A stretch of DNA of 64,000 nt, from contig JAFGQZ010000023.1 in assembly GCA_016935435.1 (NCBI GenBank), forward strand, positions 1-64,000, written 5' to 3'. The notes under the pieces are model-generated. The model was not told where the DNA came from and did no database searches. It was given only the letters and a program-made list of their open reading frames with translations. Position numbers and translations under genes: made by a program. Positions 54,352 to 63,664 of this stretch are shown in pieces (the first letter of the stretch is position 1; the number at the start of each line of letters is the position of its first letter). Source of the stretch: Bacteroidales bacterium (GTDB lineage: Bacteria; Bacteroidota; Bacteroidia; Bacteroidales; UBA10428).

Positions 54352-55573
54352 TATCGGCCTATGGCAGGAAATTTTCAGCACCATGCGCAAAAACAAGCTC
54401 AGGACATTCCTGACCGGTTTTAGCGTTGCCTGGGGAATTTTTATACTGATGATTCTGCTTGGGTCGGGCAATGGACTTCAGAAAGGTGTAATGCACAACT
54501 TCAGCGATGCAAAAAATAGTGTATGGATGTGGGGCGGCAGAACATCTGTGGCATACGAAGGGATGAATATCGGCAGGGGCATTTCATTTAAAAACGACGA
54601 TTTGGAGTTTGTACAGAACGGGCGCCCTCAAATCGAGAATATATCGGGTAGAATCGGCTTGTGGGGGGGAGAATACCATACCAGTTATAAAAATGAATAT
54701 GGCGATTTTGGCATCCAGGGAATAAATCCCGGCCACCAGGTTACAGAAAACATAAAGCTTGAGTCGGGAAGGTTGTTAAATGTTTTCGACATTGAAAAGT
54801 TCCGAAAAGTTGCCGTAATTGGCACAATAGTTAAAGAGAGGCTTTTTAAAGAAGAAGATCCTATTGGGAAATACATAAATATTAATGGCATACCCTTTCT
54901 GGTTGTTGGAGTGTTTGGCGACATACATCCGGGCGAAACCGAAAGGGTTTACCTTCCAATAACAGTTGTGCAAAAAACATTCAGGCCCGGCACAAATGTA
55001 GAGTTAATGACATTTACCATCGGCAATGCAACACTAGCAGAAAGCAAAAGCCTGGTTGACGAGCTAAAAACAGGCCTTGCAAGAAAACACAAATTCGATC
55101 CGAACGACCAAAGTGCTATGGGCAGTTATAACACCCTCGAAGATTATCAGCGAAACCTCAATTTATTTATAGGCATAAACTTTTTTGTGGGCATAATTGG
55201 CATTTTTACCCTCATTGCCGGCTTGGTAGGGGTAAGCAATATTATGCTTATTGTTGTAAAAGAGCGTACCAAAGAAATCGGTATCCGAAAAGCCATTGGT
55301 GCCACCCCGGGCTCAATTGTGGGGCTTATTATTGCCGAGGCGCTTGTTATTACTTCGTTTGCCGGATATATTGGGCTTTTGCTGGGGGTTGTGGTACTGG
55401 AGTTCTTGAACAAGTTATTGCCGGCATCACAGTTTTTTCGAAACCCCGGTGTCGATTTTTCAATAGCCATCGGAGCCGCCTTACTTGTAATACTTGCAGG
55501 TGTAATAGCCGGGTTTGTTCCGGCAAGGCGGGCAGCTAAAATTAAGCCTATTGTGGCATTGCGCGACGAATAA
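54344..55573 (+). CDS. MacB-type ABC permease 1
   Basis: 409 residues. MacB_PCD topology: helix 1 (FLTGFSVAWGIFILMILLGSGNGL), a periplasmic domain of about 230 residues (VWMWGGRTSVAYEG, VAVIGTIVKERLF, GIPFLVVGVFGDI), then three C-terminal helices with VSNIMLIVVKERTKEIGIRKAIGATPGSI (the FtsX coupling region) and VPARRAAKIKPIVALRDE. Pairs with the next gene as a heterodimeric permease. There is no fused ATPase; that is the separate upstream gene. Confidence 0.93.
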   Translation: MLDIGLWQEIFSTMRKNKLRTFLTGFSVAWGIFILMILLGSGNGLQKGVMHNFSDAKNSVWMWGGRTSVAYEGMNIGRGISFKNDDLEFVQNGRPQIENISGRIGLWGGEYHTSYKNEYGDFGIQGINPGHQVTENIKLESGRLLNVFDIEKFRKVAVIGTIVKERLFKEEDPIGKYININGIPFLVVGVFGDIHPGETERVYLPITVVQKTFRPGTNVELMTFTIGNATLAESKSLVDELKTGLARKHKFDPNDQSAMGSYNTLEDYQRNLNLFIGINFFVGIIGIFTLIAGLVGVSNIMLIVVKERTKEIGIRKAIGATPGSIVGLIIAEALVITSFAGYIGLLLGVVVLEFLNKLLPASQFFRNPGVDFSIAIGAALLVILAGVIAGFVPARRAAKIKPIVALRDE

Positions 55574-55587
55574 AAAAAACAGGAACC

Positions 55588-56847
55588 ATGATTGATATCG
55601 ATAAATGGCAGGAAATATTCCACACCCTGAAACAAAATAAGCTCAGGACTTTTTTAACCGCTTTTGGTGTGTTCTGGGGCATTTTTATGCTGGTACTTAT
55701 GTTGGGCGCCGGCAACGGATTGCAGAATTCAATATTTTCGAACCTGGGCGATTTTAAGACCAACAGCCTGTTTATTTGGGCGCAGCGCACAACAATGCCT
55801 TATAAAGGTTTTCAGCGCAACAGGGCCTACTATTTCGATTACAGCGACCTCGCAGCCATTAAAGACAACATACCCGAAATAGAAATTATTGCCCCAACAG
55901 TTAATGGCGGTGGGTTCAGGCAGTCCACCCTTGTGGTAAACGGTATCCGTAAAGGTAGTTTTGAAGTGTATGGAAAAATACCGGAAGAAAACTTTATCGA
56001 TCCTGTAACACTTGATAAAGGGCGCTATCTTAACGATTTTGACATACTGCATAAAAGAAAAGTAGTTGTGCTCGGAAGCCGCGTTTATGAAGAATTGTTC
56101 CTTAAAGACGAAGATCCGATAAACAAACACATTAAAATTAATGGCATTTATTTCCAGGTTGTGGGAGTGTATAAATCTAAACACACCGGGGGAATGGGCG
56201 AAAGGCAGAATACCGAAATACTTATACCCTTTAGCACAGCCCAGCAGGTTTACAATTACCCAAATAAAGTCGATCATTTTTCGATAGTTGTGAAACCCGA
56301 ATACGAGGTTGCCCCTGTACAGGACAAGGTTATGTCCATACTGGCCAAAAGGCACAAAATACATCCCGACGACAAAGGCGCTTTTGGTTATAACAATGTA
56401 GGCGAAGAGTTTAAAAAAATCCACGGCTTGTTTCTGGGCATAAAAGTGCTAATCTGGATTGTTGGCACCGGCACCTTACTGGCAGGGGTTATCGGGGTAA
56501 GCAATATCATGCTTATTATTATCAGGGAAAGGGTTAGCGAGTTTGGCATAAAGAGGGCTTTAGGGGCAACTCCAGCAAAAATTATTTCAAGTGTTCTTTC
56601 CGAATCGGTTTTCCTCACCCTTATTGCCGGGGTAGTTGGGCTTATGACAGGGGTTCTGGCCCTCGAAGGGCTCAACAATGCTTTTGAAGGCAAACCCGAT
56701 GCGGCACTGGTAAATCCTTCTGTCGATTTTAAACTTGCCCTTACAGCACTGGTAATAATTGTGGTTTCCGGCCTCATTGCCGGTTTGATACCTTCGCGAA
56801 GGGCTGTTTCGATAAAACCCATAGAAGCAATACGAACTGAAAACTAA
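55588..56847 (+). CDS. MacB-type ABC permease 2
   Basis: 419 residues, paralogue of the preceding gene: FLTAFGVFWGIFMLVLMLGAGNGLQ, periplasmic domain with YYFDYSDLAAIKDNIPEIE, VVVLGSRVYEELFLKDEDPINK and IYFQVVGVYKSKH, then VSNIMLIIIRERVSEFGIKRALGATP and IPSRRAVSIKPIEAIRTE. It begins 14 bp after permease 1. Two related permeases suggest a heterodimer, common for Bacteroidota MacB-like exporters. Confidence 0.93.
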   Translation: MIDIDKWQEIFHTLKQNKLRTFLTAFGVFWGIFMLVLMLGAGNGLQNSIFSNLGDFKTNSLFIWAQRTTMPYKGFQRNRAYYFDYSDLAAIKDNIPEIEIIAPTVNGGGFRQSTLVVNGIRKGSFEVYGKIPEENFIDPVTLDKGRYLNDFDILHKRKVVVLGSRVYEELFLKDEDPINKHIKINGIYFQVVGVYKSKHTGGMGERQNTEILIPFSTAQQVYNYPNKVDHFSIVVKPEYEVAPVQDKVMSILAKRHKIHPDDKGAFGYNNVGEEFKKIHGLFLGIKVLIWIVGTGTLLAGVIGVSNIMLIIIRERVSEFGIKRALGATPAKIISSVLSESVFLTLIAGVVGLMTGVLALEGLNNAFEGKPDAALVNPSVDFKLALTALVIIVVSGLIAGLIPSRRAVSIKPIEAIRTEN

Positions 56848-56866
56848 ACAAATAAAATACACGACA

Positions 56867-57988
56867 ATGAAAAAGATTTTAAAAATAGGATTATTGGTAG
56901 CTTTTGCCGGGCTTATATTATATGGCTTCTACTTTCTATACCAAAAGTCGAAACAAAAAGACATTGTATATGAAGTGAAAAACCCAACAATCGACAATAT
57001 TGTTCAGAAAACTGTTGCTACCGGAAAAGTAACCCCACGCAAAGAGATAGCCATAAAGCCACAGGTGTCGGGCATTATTGAGGAACTTTATGTCGAAGCC
57101 GGTGAATACGTTAAAAAAGGCGATTTGCTCGCCAAAATAAAAATAATTCCCGATATGGTTGCCTTAAACGAAGCCGAGTCGAGGGTAAACCGGGCAAGCC
57201 TGCAGCTCGAAGATGCAAAACTGGTTTACGACAGACAGAAAAAAGTTTTTGAACAGGGGGTTATACCAGAGGCTGAGTTCCAGAAAACAAGAATTGAATA
57301 CAATACAGCAATCGAAAACCTCGAATCGGCCGAAAACAACCTTCAGCTTATAAAAGAAGGCATAACTAAAAAAGCCGGAACAGTTACCAATACCCTTATC
57401 CGGTCAACTATTCAGGGCATGGTGCTCGATGTGCCTGTTGAGGTTGGTACTTCGGTTATACAAACCAACACTTTTAACGAAGGCACAACCATTGCCTCGG
57501 TGGCCGATATGGGCGAAATGATTTTTGAAGGAAAAATAGACGAAACCGAAGTAGGAAAAATTAAAGAGGGCATGAAACTAGAACTTACCATAGGTGCCAT
57601 AGAAAACGAAAAATTCGATGCCGAGCTTGAATATATTGCGCCCAAAGGGGTCGAAGAAAGCGGAGCGGTACAGTTCGAAATAAAAGCAAAAGTTAAACTT
57701 TCCGACAATAACTTTATCAGGGCCGGCTACAGCGCAAATGCCAATATTGTCCTCGACAGGCGCGACAGTGTACTTGTTGTTTCAGAATCGCTTATAAAGT
57801 TTGAAAACAACAACAAAGACTCGGTTTATGTTGAAGTTGAAACCCAGCCGCAGGTTTTCGAAAAAAGGTATATTAAAACCGGTCTGTCCGATGGTATTAA
57901 TATAGAGGTTGTTAATGGCATTACAATAACCGACAAACTTAAAGCAGGGGAAAAACAAGAAACCCCGCCTGAAAAAAATCAGGGTTAA
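56867..57988 (+). CDS. HlyD/MacA-type periplasmic adaptor
   Basis: 373 residues. An N-terminal membrane anchor (ILKIGLLVAFAGLILYGFYFLY) precedes the barrel-sandwich lipoyl halves (VTPRKEIAIKPQVSGIIEELYVEAGEYVKKGDLLAKI and TLIRSTIQGMVLDVPVEVGTSV). A helical hairpin covers about 105-160, and the beta-barrel domain (GEMIFEGKIDETEVGKIKEGMKL) follows. It links the inner-membrane ABC permeases to an outer-membrane channel; no TolC-type gene is present in the window. Last gene of the operon, followed by a terminator. Confidence 0.93.
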   Translation: MKKILKIGLLVAFAGLILYGFYFLYQKSKQKDIVYEVKNPTIDNIVQKTVATGKVTPRKEIAIKPQVSGIIEELYVEAGEYVKKGDLLAKIKIIPDMVALNEAESRVNRASLQLEDAKLVYDRQKKVFEQGVIPEAEFQKTRIEYNTAIENLESAENNLQLIKEGITKKAGTVTNTLIRSTIQGMVLDVPVEVGTSVIQTNTFNEGTTIASVADMGEMIFEGKIDETEVGKIKEGMKLELTIGAIENEKFDAELEYIAPKGVEESGAVQFEIKAKVKLSDNNFIRAGYSANANIVLDRRDSVLVVSESLIKFENNNKDSVYVEVETQPQVFEKRYIKTGLSDGINIEVVNGITITDKLKAGEKQETPPEKNQG

Positions 57989-58047
57989 CAGCCTAACTGC
58001 TTTTATTGCAATAACAGAACGTTTGCAATTCTTTTCAAAGTCCGCTT

Positions 58048-58090
58048 CCCCCTGCCAGGCATTGCCGGCAGGGGGTTGTTTCTTTTTATT
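58048..58090 (+). terminator. Terminator of the ABC exporter operon
   Basis: CCCCCTGCC (58048-58056) and GGCAGGGGG (58067-58075) form a 9-bp stem followed by TTGTTTCTTTTTATTT. About 60 bp after the stop codon. Confidence 0.8.
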
Positions 58091-58198
58091 TGACCGGTAT
58101 AGGTAAAAACTACACCTTTTCTGTCGAGCGTTGTTATTAAAATGAAAAAGAGGATCCTGTGTTACAGAAACCTCTTTTCAACCCTAACCAAAAACCCT

Positions 58199-58261
58199 AT
58201 GAAAAAACTAAATCATTGTTTATATGATTGTTTTTACGCCTGTGCAAAGCGAATGTTATAG
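58199..58261 (+). other. 20-codon ORF resembling the start of a TonB-dependent receptor gene
   Basis: ATG at 58199 opens a 20-residue frame, MKKLNHCLYDCFYACAKRML, ending in TAG. It is preceded by CTAACCAAAAACCCT, the kind of leader seen before susC genes. The wording (MKKLN..., KRML just before where a signal peptide would start) resembles SusC N termini, but nothing recognisable follows. It may be a decayed 5' end or chance. It lies in the 522-bp gap 57989-58510; the rest of that gap holds the exporter terminator and the GH16 promoter region. Confidence 0.3.
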
Positions 58262-58398
58262 GTAATAATACCCAAAAACATGTCGGCTTACCCGATTTTT
58301 TACTTTTATTCAAGCAATTTTAAAAAATCAGGGTATTTTTTTTCTTATAAAACCGGGCAGAACTATTATTTTGTAAATTAGTTGATATATAATGCAAT

Positions 58399-58465
58399 AC
58401 GTATTTTTGCAGTAGCAAAATCGTAAAACTACGTATTTTGATGTATGCTGCCTATGTTAAATTTG
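58399..58465 (+). promoter_or_regulatory. Candidate promoter and direct repeats upstream of GH16
   Basis: TACGTATTTTTG (from 58399) and TACGTATTTTG (58430-58440, preceded by C) are near-identical direct repeats about 31 bp apart, about three helical turns. Between them CAAAAT and ATTTTG form an inverted pair. TAAATTTG at 58458-58465 fits the -7 consensus TAnnTTTG exactly, 45 bp before the start codon, with TTTG at 58437-58440 as a -33-like element at a 17-bp spacing, slightly short of the usual 19-21. Confidence 0.45.
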
Positions 58466-58510
58466 CGTATATAAATATCATTTTTGCACTATTAACCTGA
58501 ATAATTTATT

Positions 58511-60883
58511 ATGAGAAGAATTACATTTTTGGTTTTGGTTATATGGGGGCTTTTTTCGGCCTTTAACCTTTATTCGCAAGAATATGAGCTGGTTTGGGAA
58601 GATAATTTCGACGGCACAACACTCGATTCCAGTATATGGAATATTGAGCAGCGTGTAGGGATATGGAATACCGGCAGCAACCGTGAACTACAACATTACA
58701 GGAAGGAAAACGTAAGTGTCGGCAATGATGGCGATGGAAATAATTGCCTTATTCTTACTGCAAAACGCGAAAACTATAACGGGTACCAGTTTACATCAGG
58801 CCGCGTAAATACAAAAGGAAAGTTTGCATTTCGACAGGGAAAACTTGAGGCAATGATTAAAATCCCCGACTTAAAAAACGGACTGTGGCCTGCATTCTGG
58901 ACACTGGGCTACGTAAACAAAGGCTGGCCCGACTGTGGCGAAATTGACGTTCTGGAAATGGGCCATGCTGCCGGCAGGAATGCCGATACTGTTAACAGTT
59001 TTATTGGCTCGCACCTTTTCTGGGGGCCTTATCCCCGCGATTACGGCGAAGAGTTTACTGCCCCGGTTAACTTATCGACTGGTTATTTCAAGCACACGCT
59101 GGTTTGGGACGAAACCCAGATTCGGACTTATTTTAACGATGCTGCCACACCCTACTTTACGATGGGCATTACCGGTGCCGATGCCGAAGAGTTTCGCGAC
59201 TATATGCACTACATTATTTTAAACCTGGCAGTAGGCGGATCGGTGCCCGGACTTTTTAATATTTCTGACATAACAGCCCCATTTCCGGCAAATATGTATA
59301 TCGACTGGGTAAAAGTTTACCAGAAAACCGGGTCGATAGATTTTAACGACTCGTCACTTGCTGTTTTTGGCCCTTTTGGGGTTTTTGAAGAAACAGTTTC
59401 GGCCGACATGAACATGGATTTTGGATACGACGCTTTTGTTGAAACCACCGGCCTAACAGAGCGCACTGGGGAAACACCTAAAGAAGGAAACGAGGTTTTA
59501 TCTTATTCTGTCGAAGGTGGTACCGATTTTGCTTTTTCTTACAACTCTGGCTTCCCGCGCAATATGGCAAATTACTCCGAAGGAAGTATCCAGTTCTGGA
59601 TAAAAACCGAGTCGGCCGACAGCCTTATGGTTGGAATATCAGACAAAAATGGAAACGAAGCTTACATAGCCCTTAAAGAAGGCAGTAACCTTAACCCGGT
59701 ACGCGACGGACAATGGCATTTTGCCTGGATACCTGTCGAACAACTGGCCGATGTTGTAGATATTTCTTCGGTTGTTGGTATGCTGAAAATTAAAGGGAAA
59801 TTTTTCGGGGCAGGTTATTTGTCAATCGACCGTATAACATGGGAAGTTAACGAACCCGCAGCTGGTTATTATGGCATTTTTACAAACAACCCGGCCATTA
59901 CAAACAAACTGGCTATAGACGATGTAACAGGGCATATTTATATTTGGAACGAAACTGTTACTTTTAATACTAGTTACCCTGCATACGAAGGGGCCGATGT
60001 GCTTTCGCTAAGTTCGGCAGGCAGTGCCGGCTGGTATGGTTTTGGAATTTTCTCCGATAACCCCGTTAGCCTGGAATCGTATAGCAACGGCTACCTTAAC
60101 CTTATGCTAAGGACAAACTCCACCAACGATTTCTGGATAGGCGTAGCCGGTGCAAACAGTACCGAAGCAAAGATCGATTTTAAAAACGGACAGGATCCGT
60201 ATGGCTTTGTCCGCGATGGCAAGTGGCACAAAATTGCTATACCGGTAGCCGATATGCTTGCTAAAGGAATAGATCTTTCTGGTTCAGGCAACATATTTAT
60301 GCTCGGCGGGGGGACTATCCAACGTATCGCTATCGATGATATTTATTTTTCAGAAGAAGCTTCTGAGATTCAAAACACAAATATTTGTTATGTTGCCGGC
60401 TTAACACTTACACCAACTACCAGTACCATTAATGTTGGTGCCACTAAGAAAATTACAGCAACAGCAACCGACCAGTTTGGCAAACCTACCGATGCTGATA
60501 TTAACTGGTCGGCTTCGGGTGGTGAAATTACTTCCAGCGGGGTATTTTCATCTTCAACCGATGGGGTTTACACCATAACAGCACAGGCAAACAGTATTAC
60601 TGCGACAGCCAAAATTACAGTTAACCCTGTATCGTCGGTTGACTTTTCAGGTACCGGACAAATAAGGCTATACCCGAACCCGGCTGGCCATGTATTAAAT
60701 GTTTCTGGTATTGAAGAAGACACCAAAATTGTAATTTACGATCATTTGGGCAGGCTCATGTTGACAGAAACATTGGAGCAATCCGGAACCCTTGATATTT
60801 CCAGTCTCGATGCCGGTTTGTACTCGATACAGGTTGCAAATTCTACCGGGACAACAATTTACCGGTTTATTAAAAACCATTAG
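58511..60883 (+). CDS. Secreted GH16 endo-glycanase with two jelly-roll modules, Ig-like and T9SS domains
   Basis: 790 residues. Signal MRRITFLVLVIWGLFSAFNLYSQ. GH16 domain at about 25-275: LVWEDNFDGTTLDSSIWNIE, FTSGRVNTKGKFAFRQGKLEA, GLWPAFWTLG, catalytic Glu144-Ile-Asp146-Val-Leu-Glu149 in CGEIDVLEMG, and MYIDWVKVYQ. Then come two related modules of about 165 residues (280-465 and 475-640; RDGQWHFAWIPVEQL, RDGKWHKIAIPVADM), a Big-2 Ig-like domain (650-720; TVNVGATKKI-type) and a T9SS type A end (IRLYPNPAGHVLNVSG to RFIKNH). The EIDVLE form is laminarinase-like (beta-1,3-glucan), but agarase or carrageenase-type specificity cannot be excluded. Stand-alone transcript next to the regulator/DcuC pair. 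Confidence 0.93.
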   Translation: MRRITFLVLVIWGLFSAFNLYSQEYELVWEDNFDGTTLDSSIWNIEQRVGIWNTGSNRELQHYRKENVSVGNDGDGNNCLILTAKRENYNGYQFTSGRVNTKGKFAFRQGKLEAMIKIPDLKNGLWPAFWTLGYVNKGWPDCGEIDVLEMGHAAGRNADTVNSFIGSHLFWGPYPRDYGEEFTAPVNLSTGYFKHTLVWDETQIRTYFNDAATPYFTMGITGADAEEFRDYMHYIILNLAVGGSVPGLFNISDITAPFPANMYIDWVKVYQKTGSIDFNDSSLAVFGPFGVFEETVSADMNMDFGYDAFVETTGLTERTGETPKEGNEVLSYSVEGGTDFAFSYNSGFPRNMANYSEGSIQFWIKTESADSLMVGISDKNGNEAYIALKEGSNLNPVRDGQWHFAWIPVEQLADVVDISSVVGMLKIKGKFFGAGYLSIDRITWEVNEPAAGYYGIFTNNPAITNKLAIDDVTGHIYIWNETVTFNTSYPAYEGADVLSLSSAGSAGWYGFGIFSDNPVSLESYSNGYLNLMLRTNSTNDFWIGVAGANSTEAKIDFKNGQDPYGFVRDGKWHKIAIPVADMLAKGIDLSGSGNIFMLGGGTIQRIAIDDIYFSEEASEIQNTNICYVAGLTLTPTTSTINVGATKKITATATDQFGKPTDADINWSASGGEITSSGVFSSSTDGVYTITAQANSITATAKITVNPVSSVDFSGTGQIRLYPNPAGHVLNVSGIEEDTKIVIYDHLGRLMLTETLEQSGTLDISSLDAGLYSIQVANSTGTTIYRFIKNH

Positions 60884-60900
60884 TGTTTATTTAGGGTTGA

Positions 60901-60932
60901 AAAGGCCGGCAAATACTGCCGGCTTTTTTTTT
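60901..60932 (+). terminator. Terminator of the GH16 gene
   Basis: GCCGGCA (60905-60911), loop AATAC, TGCCGGC (60917-60923), followed by nine T. The stem is flanked by A-run and T-run that extend pairing. Confidence 0.92.
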
Positions 60933-61048
60933 ATCTGTGTTTAGGGTTAAAAAAATTAAAACTGGGCAAATAACAATAAAACTGGAATATCTTAGCAGAA
61001 TAAATTACCCGGGCCATACGTAATAAATGAATGACAGCTTTAGGCAAT

Positions 61049-62206
61049 ATGAAACAGCTACACTTTCTTCCGATATTGTTACTGTTTATTTTTGTTAGTA
61101 ATTACTGTTTCGGGGCGCAAAGCAAACAGGCACAAAACCATTTTGCCATTGGGTGCCAGCTCACTGGGCAAACAGGCAAAAACCACATACATTTAAAATT
61201 CTCCCCCCCGGCTTTAGCCCCAGTTTGCCGGGCAGGTCGCATTAACAGTAATTTTGTAATAGCCAATAAACTATCATCTGCCGGTCAACCTTCGGGCAAC
61301 GAGGTTAAGGTATGGTTATGGTTGTTGCTGATTGTGGTTTTTGATGTTTCGGCATTAATAGTGTTTCTTGTTCGAAAAAAAAAGCGCAAGGCCTATATAC
61401 CTAATGAGCCTGAAGCAATTTTACCTTCCGAGGGAGTTGATTTATATTTTGGTACTGCAAGTAAATTCTGTCAGGAATATACTAATTCGGCATTGCTATT
61501 TGGAAATTTCAGGTTTTTGCGTTCCGATGGCACCGAACTTTCAAATAAATTTTCACCCTTATTGAAAGAGCTGTTCCTTCTCATTTTAGTTCATTCGGTG
61601 GGCAATAGCAAAGGTATTACAACATCAGGCATAATAGAAAAACTATGGCCCGGAATGCCAGAAAAAAACGCCCGGAACAACCTGGCCGTGAACATTGGCA
61701 AGCTCAGGGCTTTATTAGGCCCCGACTTCCACGAACTAATGGTAAACCATAACGGTTATTGGAAAATTGCCGGGGATGAAAACAATAACCTGTTTTATTG
61801 CGATTATTGTCATTGTGTGAATATTTTAGAGCAAAAAGGTGAATTTACTTTCGATAATATCCAGCTGCTAATTGGCATAATCCAGAAAGGAGGGTTGCTT
61901 ACCGACCTCGAATACGAATGGCTTGACGCCCACAAAGCCAATATTTCAAACAATGTAATTGACACATTGCTTCGATTTGTTGCAAAGAACAAGGCCAATA
62001 TTAGTGCCAGCTTAATTGTTACTATTTCCGATACAGTTATGCTTTTCGATATGGTTAACGAACATGCAATGGAACTCAAGTGCAAAGCGCTTGTTTCGAT
62101 GGGCAGGCACAGTATGGCAAACGACACCTATGCCAGGTTTGTAAGGGAATATAAAACTCTTTACGATATCGACTTTAACAAAAGTTTGAAATCGGTAATT
62201 GAATAA
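61049..62206 (+). CDS. Membrane-tethered winged-helix transcription regulator
   Basis: 385 residues from ATG 61049, which gives a clean signal peptide (MKQLHFLPILLLFIFVSNYCFG); the frame opens at 61031. A short periplasmic part (about 23-90) is followed by one membrane helix (VWLWLLLIVVFDVSALIVFLV) with a basic stop (RKKKRKA). On the cytoplasmic side an OmpR/SARP-like winged helix covers about 150-260 (FGNFRFLRSDGTELSNKFSP, LLKELFLLILVHS, GIIEKLWPGMPEKNARNNLAVNIGKLRALLG). A helical C-terminal region of about 120 residues completes it. It has no receiver domain. The family is a common but little-studied Bacteroidota one-component regulator. It starts after the GH16 terminator and ends 6 bp before dcuC, so it probably controls that carrier and possibly GH16. 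Confidence 0.85.
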   Translation: MKQLHFLPILLLFIFVSNYCFGAQSKQAQNHFAIGCQLTGQTGKNHIHLKFSPPALAPVCRAGRINSNFVIANKLSSAGQPSGNEVKVWLWLLLIVVFDVSALIVFLVRKKKRKAYIPNEPEAILPSEGVDLYFGTASKFCQEYTNSALLFGNFRFLRSDGTELSNKFSPLLKELFLLILVHSVGNSKGITTSGIIEKLWPGMPEKNARNNLAVNIGKLRALLGPDFHELMVNHNGYWKIAGDENNNLFYCDYCHCVNILEQKGEFTFDNIQLLIGIIQKGGLLTDLEYEWLDAHKANISNNVIDTLLRFVAKNKANISASLIVTISDTVMLFDMVNEHAMELKCKALVSMGRHSMANDTYARFVREYKTLYDIDFNKSLKSVIE

Positions 62207-62212
62207 GCAGCT

Positions 62213-63577
62213 ATGATACTATTGAGCCTGGTACTTTCTGTACATTTCATTTTTATTGCAGCGTTACTTTTGTTCAGGAAGTACAGCCCGCAATCGGTTT
62301 TACTAATACTTGGGGCTATAATGTTGGTAATTGCCGTGCCCCTGGGCATCGATCCATCGATAAATTCTTTGAGGCCTCAATACGGGCTGTTAAGCATTTT
62401 TAACCTTATGAACGAAAGTTTTTTATTGCGGCTTTCTGGCTCAGGGTTTATGATAATGGTTGTGGGCGGTTTTGTGGCATACATGAACCATATTGGGGCA
62501 AGCGATGCTTTGGTTTATGTTTCGTTGCAGCCTTTGTCGATATTTAAGAAGTTTCCGTATTTCGCTTCAATAATGGTAATACCAATCGGGCAATTATTGT
62601 TTATGTGCATTCCTTCAGCAACAGGCCTCGGGCTTTTGCTTGTAGTTTCTATTATGCCTGTGCTTTTAGGCCTTGGTGTTAGCAGGTTGTCGGCGGTTTC
62701 GGTTATTACCGCCTGCACTGTTTTCGACCTCGGGCCTGCCTCGGCCAACACAAACAGGGCATCGGAATTGCTTGAAAAAGATATCCTGAATTATTTCATT
62801 CACGATCAATTGCCGCTAACAATTCCCTTAACAATTATCATGATGGTGCTGTACTATTTTTTCAACCGGTATTTCGACAAAAAAGAAGGCCATGTCCCTG
62901 TTCCCTACCAGGAAAATGAAATAGAATTAAAAGTCCCGGTTTTCTATTCAATACTCCCGCTATTGCCACTTGTAATCCTTTTGTTGTTCTCTTCTGTTTT
63001 TGCAGTTAAGGAGCTTCCTGTTAGTATAGATACAACAACAGCTATGCTCATCACCCTTTTTATTGCCCTGGTGTTTGAATTTGTAAGAACCCGGAAGCTG
63101 AAAGATTCCATATCATCTTTAAATGTTTTTTGGACGGGTATGGGCAAAATTTTTGTTTCGGTGGTTTCTTTGGTAATTGCTGCCGAAATATTTGCAAAAG
63201 GGCTGATTAGCCTTGGTTTTATAAGTTCGCTGGTATATATTGGCCAGCACATAGGTTTGCAGGCCTCAAGCATTGTTCTGGTTTTTACCGGTTTAATATT
63301 TGCCACAGCCGTTCTTACAGGAAGTGGCAGCGCCACTTTTTTCTCGTTTGCACCTTTGGCGGTAAATATAGCAAACAATTATGGAATGGAAAGCCTGAAG
63401 CTGATATTGCCAATGCAAATGGCTTCGGGTATGGGAAGGGCATCTTCGCCCATTTCGGGGGTTGTGGTTGCCTCGTCGGATATTGCTAAAGTACAAGCAC
63501 TTAGTTTGGCCAAACGTAATGCATTTCCACTGGTTTCGCTGCTAATAATTATGCTTGTGTTCTTTAGCCTTTTTTAA
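62213..63577 (+). CDS. dcuC: DcuC-type anaerobic C4-dicarboxylate carrier
   Basis: 454 residues, about 12 membrane helices. GGFVAYMNHIGASDALV (about 84-100) closely matches the E. coli DcuC motif GFAAYMTHIGAND. CIPSATGLGLLLVVSIMPVLLGLGVSR and the C-terminal MASGMGRASSPISGVVVASS are also family-typical. DcuC carriers exchange or export succinate, fumarate and malate during fermentation or fumarate respiration. The start is 6 bp after the stop of the membrane-tethered regulator, implying one transcript. Succinate export fits a fermenting Bacteroidota; the transported acid is by similarity only. Confidence 0.9.
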   Translation: MILLSLVLSVHFIFIAALLLFRKYSPQSVLLILGAIMLVIAVPLGIDPSINSLRPQYGLLSIFNLMNESFLLRLSGSGFMIMVVGGFVAYMNHIGASDALVYVSLQPLSIFKKFPYFASIMVIPIGQLLFMCIPSATGLGLLLVVSIMPVLLGLGVSRLSAVSVITACTVFDLGPASANTNRASELLEKDILNYFIHDQLPLTIPLTIIMMVLYYFFNRYFDKKEGHVPVPYQENEIELKVPVFYSILPLLPLVILLLFSSVFAVKELPVSIDTTTAMLITLFIALVFEFVRTRKLKDSISSLNVFWTGMGKIFVSVVSLVIAAEIFAKGLISLGFISSLVYIGQHIGLQASSIVLVFTGLIFATAVLTGSGSATFFSFAPLAVNIANNYGMESLKLILPMQMASGMGRASSPISGVVVASSDIAKVQALSLAKRNAFPLVSLLIIMLVFFSLF

Positions 63578-63579
63578 AA

Positions 63580-63630
63580 CAAAAATGGGCAGCCGGGTTT
63601 CCGGAAAATTTATTGGAAACACGCTGCCCT
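63580..63630 (-). terminator. Hairpin between convergent dcuC and the T9SS gene
   Basis: GGGCAGC (63587-63593) pairs with GCTGCCC (63623-63629), and TTTCC pairs with GGAAA inside. Read on the minus strand the stem is followed by CATTTTTGTTTT, so it mainly serves the minus-strand T9SS gene; it may also end dcuC. Confidence 0.65.
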
Positions 63631-63664
63631 TTCAATAACCTGAGTTTTTTTGCTTGTAAATATT

